Of a stretch of DNA of 32,357 bases, positions 1 to 7,571 are shown in pieces; position 1 is the stretch's first letter; the number at the start of each line of letters is the position of its first letter. The notes beneath the pieces are model-generated. The model saw only the letters and a list, made by a program, of their open reading frames with translations, did not search any database and had not been told where the DNA came from. The translations under genes were made by a program, and so were the position numbers. The DNA lies in assembly GCA_022788185.1 (NCBI GenBank), contig JALEVV010000067.1, positions 1-32,357 of the forward strand. The letters run 5' to 3'. This DNA comes from Spirochaetales bacterium (GTDB lineage: Bacteria > Spirochaetota > Spirochaetia > Sphaerochaetales > Sphaerochaetaceae).

Positions 1-1
1 G

Positions 2-454
2 TTTGAGGATTTCCTCTCCTCAGCAAGCCTCTTTAAGGGGAAGTCATTGTATGTAATCTACATTGACATCAATGGACTGAAGCGCATAAACGACTGCTTT
101 GGCCATCAGGAGGGAGACAGACTCATAAGATACTGCGGCAATGTCCTGAAATCATTTTTTCCGGGGGAGGAGCGGATATTCCGCATCGGGGGAGATGAAT
201 TCTGCGTTGCGGGCTTTGATGACGGAGCATTGCAGCTGTCAATACTCATAAGGGACATGAAGGAACGTTTTGCCTCCGATTCACCCTATTCATCGACGCT
301 GAGCGCAGGCGGACTATGCGTGACGGTAACGGACGGGGATTCGCTGAGGGATGCGGTTTCAAGGGCAGATGACCTGATGTACAGGGATAAACGCGGCAGC
401 AGGGACGAAAGGTCGATCCTGTGCAGGGCAAGGATGGTGTCGGATGTCTATTGA
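2..454 (+). CDS. GGDEF-domain protein, 3' part (5' end outside window)
   Basis: This is the C-terminal part of a probable diguanylate cyclase, which would make the second messenger cyclic-di-GMP from two GTP. The open frame runs back to the first bases of the window, so the true start is upstream. Visible family marks are the substrate-binding stretch YIDINGLKRIND, the FGHQEGDRL helix and an intact RIGGDEF signature. No RxxD inhibitory site is seen just before the signature, so product inhibition of the usual type is not expected. The last 11 bases overlap the start of the next gene, also a GGDEF protein, so the two are probably translated together. Whether a sensor domain precedes it cannot be told. 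Confidence 0.88.
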   Translation, partial: FEDFLSSASLFKGKSLYVIYIDINGLKRINDCFGHQEGDRLIRYCGNVLKSFFPGEERIFRIGGDEFCVAGFDDGALQLSILIRDMKERFASDSPYSSTLSAGGLCVTVTDGDSLRDAVSRADDLMYRDKRGSRDERSILCRARMVSDVY

Positions 455-2147
455 TAACAGGAATACAATAATAGTGGTCACTCCCCTTCTGCTTATTTCC
501 ATCATGGTGGTGGTCCTATCGGCATTCTTCTTTCCTTCTGAGCTTTCCCACATCGGTTCAGGAAGTGCCTTCTCTTATACAGGGACGTACTGGGTATCGG
601 TAAACGGAAGGCTGTTCATTGGCACGATGGATGAGGAAGGCGGCGGCAGCATTCTGACCGGTGCCCTGTCCGACCTGGCAGTCTCAGTTAACGTTCCTTC
701 CCTGGAGTCCATTGATTACCCTGCGGTTTTCCTCAGAACGGAGCATACCGACCTTGACATATACTTAAACGGGCAGCCCTATTTCTCGCAGAAAGCCGGG
801 TTCCTTTCATTCCGGCAGGACTATCCCATTATCATGAACATTCCCCGAAATGCGGGAGGAGCCCTGCTTACGATCGTTTATCACAACATCGCTGATACTG
901 AAACATCCATAGACGTTGTCCCCATCGTATTCGGAGACAGGCAGGTACTGGAAGGAACCTATATATCTGAAGACTTCCCTGTATTCATTCTGGGCGCATG
1001 TATCGCATTTTTCTCTGTCATCCTCTTCATTTTCTCCCTGTTCTTCAGAAAAAACGAGGGACGGGAAATTCTGATGTCCATAAGCCTCTTCGCACTCCCG
1101 GCCGCACTCCTGATCGTTTTCAGGACTGACTTCATCTTCTCCCTTATTCCGTCACCCTTTACTGTCAGCGAGATAAGCCTGCTGCTTTATTCACTCCTTC
1201 CCGCGGCAATGACGAACTACATCAGGGAGAACATAATAATTCTGGAAAAGCACCGGAGGTTCCGCATCGCTCTCTTTACTTCCGTGCTCATTCCGCTGAC
1301 ATACATTTTTCTGACACTCCCGCTGCTTTTCTCACCCTCTCCCCTGATGCATGTCATCAGATCCGAATGGATCAGGCTTACAGTCATGACATTTACCCTG
1401 CTGATGGCAATCTACTCAGTGAAGACCGGTGAACCGGAAATGAAGTACCGTAAAGGCTCAGTCATGGCCATTCTGCTCTATTCCGTCTCAGACATAACGG
1501 TGATCATCATGAGCTACTTTCCCATCACGGTTCCTCCCGCTGTTTACGGCCTTGCCCTCATTGCCGTTGCCTTAATGATCCAGCAGTCGGCCATGATATG
1601 CATAAAGAGCATTACAGGAAAGGAAAAGCGGGAGGAGATGATGAAAAGGCTTTATACGGATCCCCTCACAGGACTTCTGAACCGCAGGGCCTTTGAGGAC
1701 CGCGCTGATCACATCGGGCCAGGCAGAATGACCGTCATCTCAGCTGACATCAACGACATGAAGCACTTCAATGATTCATTCGGACACAGTGCCGGTGACG
1801 AACTTCTGACCTCCTTCAGCAAGGCAGTCTCTGCCGTCCTCTCCGATCAGGACAGCATGGCCTTCAGGATGGGAGGTGATGAATTCCTCCTGCTTGTCAG
1901 GAATAAGGATACAGCGGAGGTGGATGAGATGATGAAGGCGGCCGCTGAGGACTTCAGGGCCTCCGTGACCATGGACAGAGCCTCCTTCACATACGGCACT
2001 GCCACCTGGGATTCCCTGTCAGGCTGCTCTCTCAGGGACACTGTCCATAAGAGTGATGAGGACCTGCTTATTAAAAAGAGTGAGTATCACAGCCGGATGA
2101 GATTCAGCGAGGGTTTCTCGGTTACCGAACCGAAGACATCGTTCTGA
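444..2147 (+). CDS. Membrane diguanylate cyclase with 7TM sensor and GGDEF domain
   Basis: This 567-residue protein probably makes cyclic-di-GMP in response to an extracytoplasmic signal. It has an N-terminal membrane segment (about 9-30), a periplasmic beta-rich region (about 35-175), a run of about seven hydrophobic helices (about 180-385), and a cytoplasmic GGDEF domain (about 400-550) with DPLTGLLNRR at 406-415 and GGDEF at 477-481. The layout matches 7TMR-DISM receptors; the exact sensor subfamily is inferred. The position where an RxxD inhibitory site would lie reads SDQD, so this site looks absent. Its start overlaps the preceding GGDEF gene by 11 bases. Its end runs 61 bases into the convergent gene at 2087-2683. 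Confidence 0.9.
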   Translation: MSIDNRNTIIVVTPLLLISIMVVVLSAFFFPSELSHIGSGSAFSYTGTYWVSVNGRLFIGTMDEEGGGSILTGALSDLAVSVNVPSLESIDYPAVFLRTEHTDLDIYLNGQPYFSQKAGFLSFRQDYPIIMNIPRNAGGALLTIVYHNIADTETSIDVVPIVFGDRQVLEGTYISEDFPVFILGACIAFFSVILFIFSLFFRKNEGREILMSISLFALPAALLIVFRTDFIFSLIPSPFTVSEISLLLYSLLPAAMTNYIRENIIILEKHRRFRIALFTSVLIPLTYIFLTLPLLFSPSPLMHVIRSEWIRLTVMTFTLLMAIYSVKTGEPEMKYRKGSVMAILLYSVSDITVIIMSYFPITVPPAVYGLALIAVALMIQQSAMICIKSITGKEKREEMMKRLYTDPLTGLLNRRAFEDRADHIGPGRMTVISADINDMKHFNDSFGHSAGDELLTSFSKAVSAVLSDQDSMAFRMGGDEFLLLVRNKDTAEVDEMMKAAAEDFRASVTMDRASFTYGTATWDSLSGCSLRDTVHKSDEDLLIKKSEYHSRMRFSEGFSVTEPKTSF

Positions 2148-2683
2148 GAGAGAAATGCGATTGAAGCACCCTCATCGGCTACTTCAGGAAGACTCTTTTC
2201 ACCACTTCCCTTAACGAGTTTTCCCTCATCGAGTATGAGATATGCCCTTTCTGCATCGGCAGCATCGGGTCTTTTCCTGACGATGGTCAGATCGGCAGCA
2301 AAAAGGCCGCTCTCACCCACGCTGACCGTAACGGGCCTTTCCTTAATCGAATCAAGGGCAGAGAGAGCTTCCCTCACACGAACCTCATCTTCCACTATTT
2401 CCCTGCTGAAGACAAAGGCCTTTATGTCACTGTAGGTTTCAAGGATTTCCTTAATCTCCGATGCGCTCATCACATGGGGATTGTCTGCCGTGGTGCCGGG
2501 ATAGACCGTCGCGGGATCAAAGAGGATGGTTTCACTTATCATAGTATCAATGACCGACAGTCCCGCCTCATCATCGGACAGGGCTGAAAGCAGACACACC
2601 CTCGGCTCCCTCTTTCTGATTTCCCTTACAAGCGAAAAGGCCGAATCTTCCTTTGAAAAAGCGTTTCCGTATACAAATACCAT
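2087..2683 (-). CDS. Hypothetical protein, 198 residues
   Basis: I do not recognise this protein. It has no signal peptide or membrane segment and looks like a soluble cytosolic alpha/beta protein. The N-terminal MVFVYGNAF followed by a helix would fit a Rossmann-like start, but no nucleotide-binding motif is convincing. The start is supported by an AAGGGGG ribosome binding site seven bases upstream. The gene is convergent with the membrane diguanylate cyclase and shares 61 bases with it at the 3' end, an unusually long tail-to-tail overlap. It is divergent from the unknown gene at 2731, with only 47 bases between the starts. Confidence 0.7.
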   Translation of the reverse strand: MVFVYGNAFSKEDSAFSLVREIRKREPRVCLLSALSDDEAGLSVIDTMISETILFDPATVYPGTTADNPHVMSASEIKEILETYSDIKAFVFSREIVEDEVRVREALSALDSIKERPVTVSVGESGLFAADLTIVRKRPDAADAERAYLILDEGKLVKGSGEKSLPEVADEGASIAFLSQNDVFGSVTEKPSLNLIRL

Positions 2684-2695
2684 AATGATGCCCCC

Positions 2696-2724
2696 TTGAA
2701 AAAAGCCCTGATAGAAATGATAAT
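2696..2724 (+). promoter_or_regulatory. Promoter for a probably leaderless gene at 2731
   Basis: TTGAAA at 2696-2701 and GATAAT at 2719-2724 are separated by exactly 17 bases. The -10 box ends six bases before the GTG at 2731, so transcription should start at or next to the start codon. No ribosome binding site lies between. Confidence 0.6.
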
Positions 2725-2730
2725 CGATTT

Positions 2731-3168
2731 GTGAAACTTAAAAAACTCCAATGGATATGTAAACCTGAAAAAGTGAAGATAACATCTTCCTCTTCCCTTA
2801 CCTGCGAGCCTTGCGGGGAGTCGGCATTGGTCTATACCTTTGCAGAGGATGAGAAGTGCTCTGTCAGGATCAGGGCTGAGGAAGGCATTTCATACGGTCT
2901 TGCACTCATTCTCTCGGAAGAACATGGTGCCTCCCTGATGGCTGAAAACGGAATGCTTGTCAGGCGGATATCCTTTCTGGGCATGAGAGATGAGACAATA
3001 ATCCCGCTTCATGACAGGGAAAGCTTCTCCTTCTCAAAGGAGGGTGACAGGCTTATCTTTCTCAACGGAGATGAAACCGTATCGTCTTTTCAGCTTGCAT
3101 CCATCAGACAGAGCGTCTCGGTGGGGATCATAATGAGGGGAAAAGGCAGGGTAAGTCTTTCATTCTGA
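2731..3168 (+). CDS. Hypothetical protein, 145 residues, beta-rich
   Basis: No family is recognised with confidence. The sequence alternates short hydrophobic strands and turns, starts with a Trp-containing strand (LQWICKP) and ends in a strand (GRVSLSF). A concanavalin-A-like jelly roll, as in DUF1349-type proteins, would be compatible, but this is only an impression of pattern. There is no signal peptide. The start is taken as GTG at 2731 because a good promoter ends six bases before it and no ribosome binding site is present; the mRNA would be leaderless. It is followed after 93 bases by the glutaminyl-tRNA synthetase gene. Confidence 0.6.
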   Translation: MKLKKLQWICKPEKVKITSSSSLTCEPCGESALVYTFAEDEKCSVRIRAEEGISYGLALILSEEHGASLMAENGMLVRRISFLGMRDETIIPLHDRESFSFSKEGDRLIFLNGDETVSSFQLASIRQSVSVGIIMRGKGRVSLSF

Positions 3169-3261
3169 TTTCACTTTTTATTCCCATAGCACCCATATTC
3201 TGCTAACATACTGCCATAAAGCACACCCAGGGGCCCCTCTGAAAGGGCAAGGAAGGTTAAT

Positions 3262-4965
3262 ATGGAAGAAACAAAGACTAAGGAAGAGCGTCCTCTCAAT
3301 TTCATCGAGAAGATCATTGAGGATGACCTCGCGAACCACAGGCTCCCCGACGACACCGTCGTCACCAGATTCCCTCCGGAGCCGAACGGTTACCTTCACA
3401 TCGGACACATCAAGAGTATCTGTCTGAACTTCGGGCTGGCCGAAAAGTACGGCGGCAGATGTCACCTCAGACTTGATGACACAAACCCGGCCAAGGAAGA
3501 CATGGAGTACATCAACTCCATCAAGGATGACATCCGCTGGCTCGGTTTTGACTGGAAGGAGCATGAATACTATGCTTCCGATTACTACGATCAGCTCTTT
3601 GAGATCGCGGTACGCCTCATTAAGGAAGGAAAGGCCTATGTCGACTCCCTCTCAGCTGAGGAAATGAAGGAATACAGAGGAACCCTTACCCAGCCCGGAA
3701 AGAACTCCCCTGACCGGGACAGGCCCATCGAGGAGAACCTCCGCCTCTTTATGGAAATGAAAGACGGAAAGTATCCCGAAGGCGCATATACTCTCAGGGC
3801 CAAGATCGACATGGCAAGCCCCAACATCAACATGAGGGACCCTGCCCTTTACAGGATCAAGTATGCAACCCATCCCAGAACGGGAGACAAATGGTGCATC
3901 TACCCCATGTATGACTTCACCCACCCGATCAGCGATGCAATCGAGCACATCACCCACTCCATCTGTACGCTGGAGTTTGAGGATCATCGCCCCGCCTATG
4001 ACTGGGCAACCTCCATTGACGGCATTGAGCACACTCCCCATCAGTATGAGTTCGCAAGGCTCAACATCAACTACCTGCTGATGAGCAAGAGAAAGCTCCT
4101 TTACCTCGTCAACAATAACTTCGTCACCGGCTGGGATGATCCCAGAATGCCTACCATCAGCGGTGTCAGAAGAAGAGGTTACTCTCCCGAATCCATGAAG
4201 GATTTCGTATCCAGGGTCGGTGTTGCCAAGGTTGAGGGCGTCGTTGACTACTCCCTTATGGAGTTCTGCGTCAGGGAAGACCTGAACAAGAGGGCTGAGC
4301 GCCTCATGGCGGTCCTTGATCCCCTTGAGATCGAGATCGACAACTATCCGGAGGGACAGAAGGAGTATTTCACTGCCGACAACAACGTGGAAGATCCCAA
4401 TGCAGGAACCCATGAGATTCCCTTCTCACGCCACCTCTACATCGAAAGGGAGGACTTCATGGAAGTCCCCGTCAAGGGTTATCACCGCCTCTATCCCGGC
4501 AATGAGATCAGGCTCAAGTACGCTTACTTCATCACCGCAACCTCAGTCGAAAAGGATGAGAACGGACGCATTACCAAGGTTCACTGCACCTACGATCCTC
4601 TAAGCCGCGGCGGCGAGGCTCCCGACGGAAGGAAGGTCAAGGGTACCAGCCACTGGGTATGCATCGATGACTGCATCGAGGCAGAGGTCAGGCAGTATGA
4701 CAAGCTCTTCAAGGCTGAGTGTCCCGGTGCCGAAACCGGCAACTACCTTGACGACCTAAATCCCGACTCCCTTATCGTCATCGAGAAGGCCTACATCGAG
4801 AAGGAAGCAGCCAGAGCGAAGGTCGGAGAGTACTTCCAGTTCATCAGGAACGGCTACTACTGCGTTGACAGCAGGGACAGCAGACCTGATCACATGGTCT
4901 TCAACAGGACCTGTACCCTTAAGGACAGCTGGGCAAAGCAGAAGGCAAAGCTCGGAATCAAATAA
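3262..4965 (+). CDS. glnS: Glutaminyl-tRNA synthetase
   Basis: This cytoplasmic class I aminoacyl-tRNA synthetase charges tRNA-Gln with glutamine using ATP. The 567 residues match the family length (about 550). The family start PPEPNGYLHIGH contains the HIGH motif at 46-49, and MSKRK at 274-278 is the KMSKS-type loop. The glutamine rather than glutamate enzyme is indicated by the PPEPNGYLHIGHIKS block, the DDTNP block and the long two-barrel C-terminal region. The start has a clear AAGGAAGG ribosome binding site. A strong hairpin terminator follows nine bases after the stop, so the gene is probably transcribed alone. Confidence 0.96.
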   Translation: MEETKTKEERPLNFIEKIIEDDLANHRLPDDTVVTRFPPEPNGYLHIGHIKSICLNFGLAEKYGGRCHLRLDDTNPAKEDMEYINSIKDDIRWLGFDWKEHEYYASDYYDQLFEIAVRLIKEGKAYVDSLSAEEMKEYRGTLTQPGKNSPDRDRPIEENLRLFMEMKDGKYPEGAYTLRAKIDMASPNINMRDPALYRIKYATHPRTGDKWCIYPMYDFTHPISDAIEHITHSICTLEFEDHRPAYDWATSIDGIEHTPHQYEFARLNINYLLMSKRKLLYLVNNNFVTGWDDPRMPTISGVRRRGYSPESMKDFVSRVGVAKVEGVVDYSLMEFCVREDLNKRAERLMAVLDPLEIEIDNYPEGQKEYFTADNNVEDPNAGTHEIPFSRHLYIEREDFMEVPVKGYHRLYPGNEIRLKYAYFITATSVEKDENGRITKVHCTYDPLSRGGEAPDGRKVKGTSHWVCIDDCIEAEVRQYDKLFKAECPGAETGNYLDDLNPDSLIVIEKAYIEKEAARAKVGEYFQFIRNGYYCVDSRDSRPDHMVFNRTCTLKDSWAKQKAKLGIK

Positions 4966-4973
4966 GGCCTGGT

Positions 4974-5004
4974 GCGGCAGCAGGGTTGCTGCCGCTTCCT
5001 TTTT
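4974..5004 (+). terminator. Intrinsic terminator of glnS
   Basis: A perfect 8-bp stem (GCGGCAGC / GCTGCCGC) with a six-base loop is followed by TTCCTTTTT. Its position shows that the amidohydrolase frame does not really begin at the upstream GTG near 4972. Confidence 0.85.
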
Positions 5005-5031
5005 CACCCCGACGCTGTTATCTTATATTCC

Positions 5032-6345
5032 ATGAATCCTTTTTTCGACATCCATTTTCACGTCATGACGCTGAAGGAACCCAACCTTGCGGCATTCCTC
5101 TCATCATTCGATACCTCAGTGGGCTCCCTGCTTCAGGGAAACATCACGAAGGACTACATCTTCACGTTCTCTTCCCTCCTTCGGGGCGAAGCGTTTGATC
5201 ACATCGAAAACACTCTCACGGCCTTCTCCAGGCCCATGGATGAGACATTCATGATGATGGAGGATGATCTTAAGGGTAAGTACAGAAGGGATGGAAATAA
5301 GGGGGAATATCCATCCACCCCATACATCAGGGACGGAAAGTTCCACTTCCGCTCAGAAGTCTATGACAGGATCATACTCTCTCCTCTCCTCATGGATTTT
5401 TCCCAGGCCCAGAGCACGATAGACAGGCTGTATTACAACTTCCCTGCCTACGATAAGATCACGCCGTATGCGCTCGATACGGCAGCTGCTGTAGAAGCCT
5501 ACTATGAGAAGTCTCCTGAAGGACTCTTTGAATTCTATCCCTTTATCGGGATAAACCCTGCAGTCCACAGTGCCGACTTTCTGAAATCCCATCTGGAAAG
5601 ATTTGTCGACACAAGCCATGTCATGCATCCCCGTCACAGGTCAAAGGACAGGGAGAGGATTTTCTTCGGAATTAAACTCTACCCGCCTCTCGGCTTCAAT
5701 CCCTGGCCTCAGGACAGGGAGGAACTGGCCAAGGTCAGATATCTCTATGACTTTGCCATGCGTAACAGGATTCCCATAATCACCCACTGCGATGACCAGG
5801 GCTTCAAAGGCGTCGATCCCATCGATGCCTGGAAGTATACTGATCCGGCCTCCTGGAAAACGGTACTGGAAAACTACCCTTCCCTTATCATCGACTTTGC
5901 CCATGTGGGCAGGCAGTATGCGGTGAATACGGGATCGAGGCTCATCGACACTGTCCAGGCAAGGATAAAGAAGCTTCCGGAAAGTGAGTGGTTCTACACA
6001 CTCATGGACATGATAAGGTCATATGACAACGTATATACGGACATTTCTTTCACCGGGTGCTACAGGGATTTCTACCCCAAGTTCCTTAACTACCTTTCTC
6101 AAGTCAGCGCGGAAGACAGGACAAGGATCGAGGACAGAATCCTTTTCGGCTCTGATTTCTCAGTAAACCTCCTGCGTGTTGAAAGCTACCTCAATTACTA
6201 CTATATCGTTGATTCATCACCCTTCTCCGATGAGCTTGTGCATAAGCTTGGAAGCATCAATCCTTCACGCTTTCTGGGTCTTAGGGAAGAGGTACCCCAG
6301 CTTGCGAGAAAAGGAGGATTTCTCAGTTTCCTCAAGGGCAGATGA
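5032..6345 (+). CDS. Amidohydrolase family protein (TIM-barrel metal hydrolase)
   Basis: This is a 437-residue member of the amidohydrolase superfamily, cytosolic, with unknown substrate. The metal-site pattern is complete: FDIHFH at the N-terminus (His8, His10), THCD (His252), FAHVG (His291) and LFGSDF (Asp375). GIKLYPPLG at 213-221 is a strand typical of the amidohydrolase-2 (PF04909) group, some of which decarboxylate aromatic acids. An upstream GTG in frame at 4972 is inside the glnS terminator, so ATG 5032 is preferred. No ribosome binding site is seen; TATCTT lies seven bases before the ATG, which suggests a leaderless message. The MFS transporter gene follows 38 bases downstream. Confidence 0.85.
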   Translation: MNPFFDIHFHVMTLKEPNLAAFLSSFDTSVGSLLQGNITKDYIFTFSSLLRGEAFDHIENTLTAFSRPMDETFMMMEDDLKGKYRRDGNKGEYPSTPYIRDGKFHFRSEVYDRIILSPLLMDFSQAQSTIDRLYYNFPAYDKITPYALDTAAAVEAYYEKSPEGLFEFYPFIGINPAVHSADFLKSHLERFVDTSHVMHPRHRSKDRERIFFGIKLYPPLGFNPWPQDREELAKVRYLYDFAMRNRIPIITHCDDQGFKGVDPIDAWKYTDPASWKTVLENYPSLIIDFAHVGRQYAVNTGSRLIDTVQARIKKLPESEWFYTLMDMIRSYDNVYTDISFTGCYRDFYPKFLNYLSQVSAEDRTRIEDRILFGSDFSVNLLRVESYLNYYYIVDSSPFSDELVHKLGSINPSRFLGLREEVPQLARKGGFLSFLKGR

Positions 6346-6383
6346 TACTGGTAAGGTCATTGGCATTATGATACATTAGGCCC

Positions 6384-7559
6384 ATGACTTTACTGCTTCT
6401 GGCTGTTATTTACATTGCATTCATATCGCTGGGTCTTCCCGACTCGATGACAGGATCGGTCTGGCCTGTCATGCACCTCACCTTCTCCGTTCCACTGGAA
6501 TCTGCCGGACTCATCAGCATGGTTACCTGTCTGGGAACGATTTTATCTTCCCTTTTATCGGGAAAGCTGACGCGGAAATTCTCGACATGGCAGATTACGA
6601 CTGCATCAATCATTCTGACTTCGATATCACTTTTTCTGATTTCCAGGACTACTGCCTTCTGGCAGGTCATACTTCTTGCTCTTCCTCTGGGACTGGGAGG
6701 CGGCAGCATTGATGCCGCACTCAATAACTTCGTGGCCCTCCACTACAAAAAGAAACAGCTCAGTTTCCTCCATGGCTTCTGGGGTATCGGAACACTGGTG
6801 GGTCCTGTCCTGATTTCCGCACTGCTCACTGAGGGACGCTCGTGGAGAAATGCCTATTCATCGGTTTCGGCAATCCAGCTTATCATATTCCTCATCGTCC
6901 TGGCTTCCTATCCGCTCTGGAAACTGTATTCAGGAAGCCCGGAAACGGAAGCAGAGTCCGGAAAGGAGAAGATCAGCTATCTGGATGTACTCAGGGTTAA
7001 GGGTGTTCCCTTTGCCATCGTCTCATTCCTGATCTACTGTGCCTTTGAAAACTCTACGATGCTCTGGGCGGCCTCATACATGGTTTATGACAAGGGCTTT
7101 GATGCAGCATCAGCCGCATCCCTATCAGGAATGGTATTCCTTGGACTTACTGCAGGAAGAATCCTCAACGGTCTCTTCGGTGATCTTTTCCAGGACAGGC
7201 ACATCATCAGGTTCTCACTTGTCTTCATCACGGTCTCGGCTATCCTTCTGATCTTCCAGGATACCCTGATCATGTGCTACATATGCCTCTTCCTTCTGGG
7301 CATGGGTTTCGGTCCAATCTTCCCCGTAATGATTCATGAGACCGTACTTTATTACGACAAAAAGTATTCCCAGACGATAATTGGCCTGCAGATGGCCTTT
7401 GCCTATATGGGGTGCACACTCCTTCCTCCGGTCTACGGACTCATTGCAACAGGAATAAGTCAGAGTGCCCTTCCCTTCTTCGTTCTCATTCTCAATGGCC
7501 TGCTTGCCATAACAGTAACGAAGAAGGCAATTTATGCAAAAAAGGCAGGTCGTTTCTGA
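6384..7559 (+). CDS. MFS transporter, 12 membrane helices
   Basis: This 391-residue protein is a major facilitator superfamily permease of the inner membrane. About twelve hydrophobic segments are visible, with the loop GKLTRKF after the second helix, the glycine-rich helix LPLGLGGGSIDAALN, and the LHGFWGIGTLVGPV stretch seen in fucose-permease-like and related carriers. The cargo cannot be read from sequence. No ribosome binding site precedes ATG 6384; TATGAT and TACATT lie 11 and 6 bases upstream, so the leader is at most a few bases. The final codons carry a hairpin that serves as terminator for the convergent methyltransferase gene. Confidence 0.85.
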   Translation: MTLLLLAVIYIAFISLGLPDSMTGSVWPVMHLTFSVPLESAGLISMVTCLGTILSSLLSGKLTRKFSTWQITTASIILTSISLFLISRTTAFWQVILLALPLGLGGGSIDAALNNFVALHYKKKQLSFLHGFWGIGTLVGPVLISALLTEGRSWRNAYSSVSAIQLIIFLIVLASYPLWKLYSGSPETEAESGKEKISYLDVLRVKGVPFAIVSFLIYCAFENSTMLWAASYMVYDKGFDAASAASLSGMVFLGLTAGRILNGLFGDLFQDRHIIRFSLVFITVSAILLIFQDTLIMCYICLFLLGMGFGPIFPVMIHETVLYYDKKYSQTIIGLQMAFAYMGCTLLPPVYGLIATGISQSALPFFVLILNGLLAITVTKKAIYAKKAGRF

Positions 7560-7565
7560 CCTGCC
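7538..7565 (-). terminator. Terminator of the RlmK-like gene, inside the MFS reading frame
   Basis: The stem GGCAGGTC / GACCTGCC with a six-base loop (7544-7565) is followed on the minus strand by six T. On the plus strand there is no T tract, so it chiefly ends the minus-strand transcript. The left half lies in the last codons of the MFS gene. Confidence 0.8.
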
Positions 7566-7571
7566 TGATAA

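Noticed and set aside
3652-4413. Minus-strand open frame of 253 residues
   Set aside because: It lies fully opposite glnS, whose motifs are intact, and has no recognisable domain or ribosome binding site.
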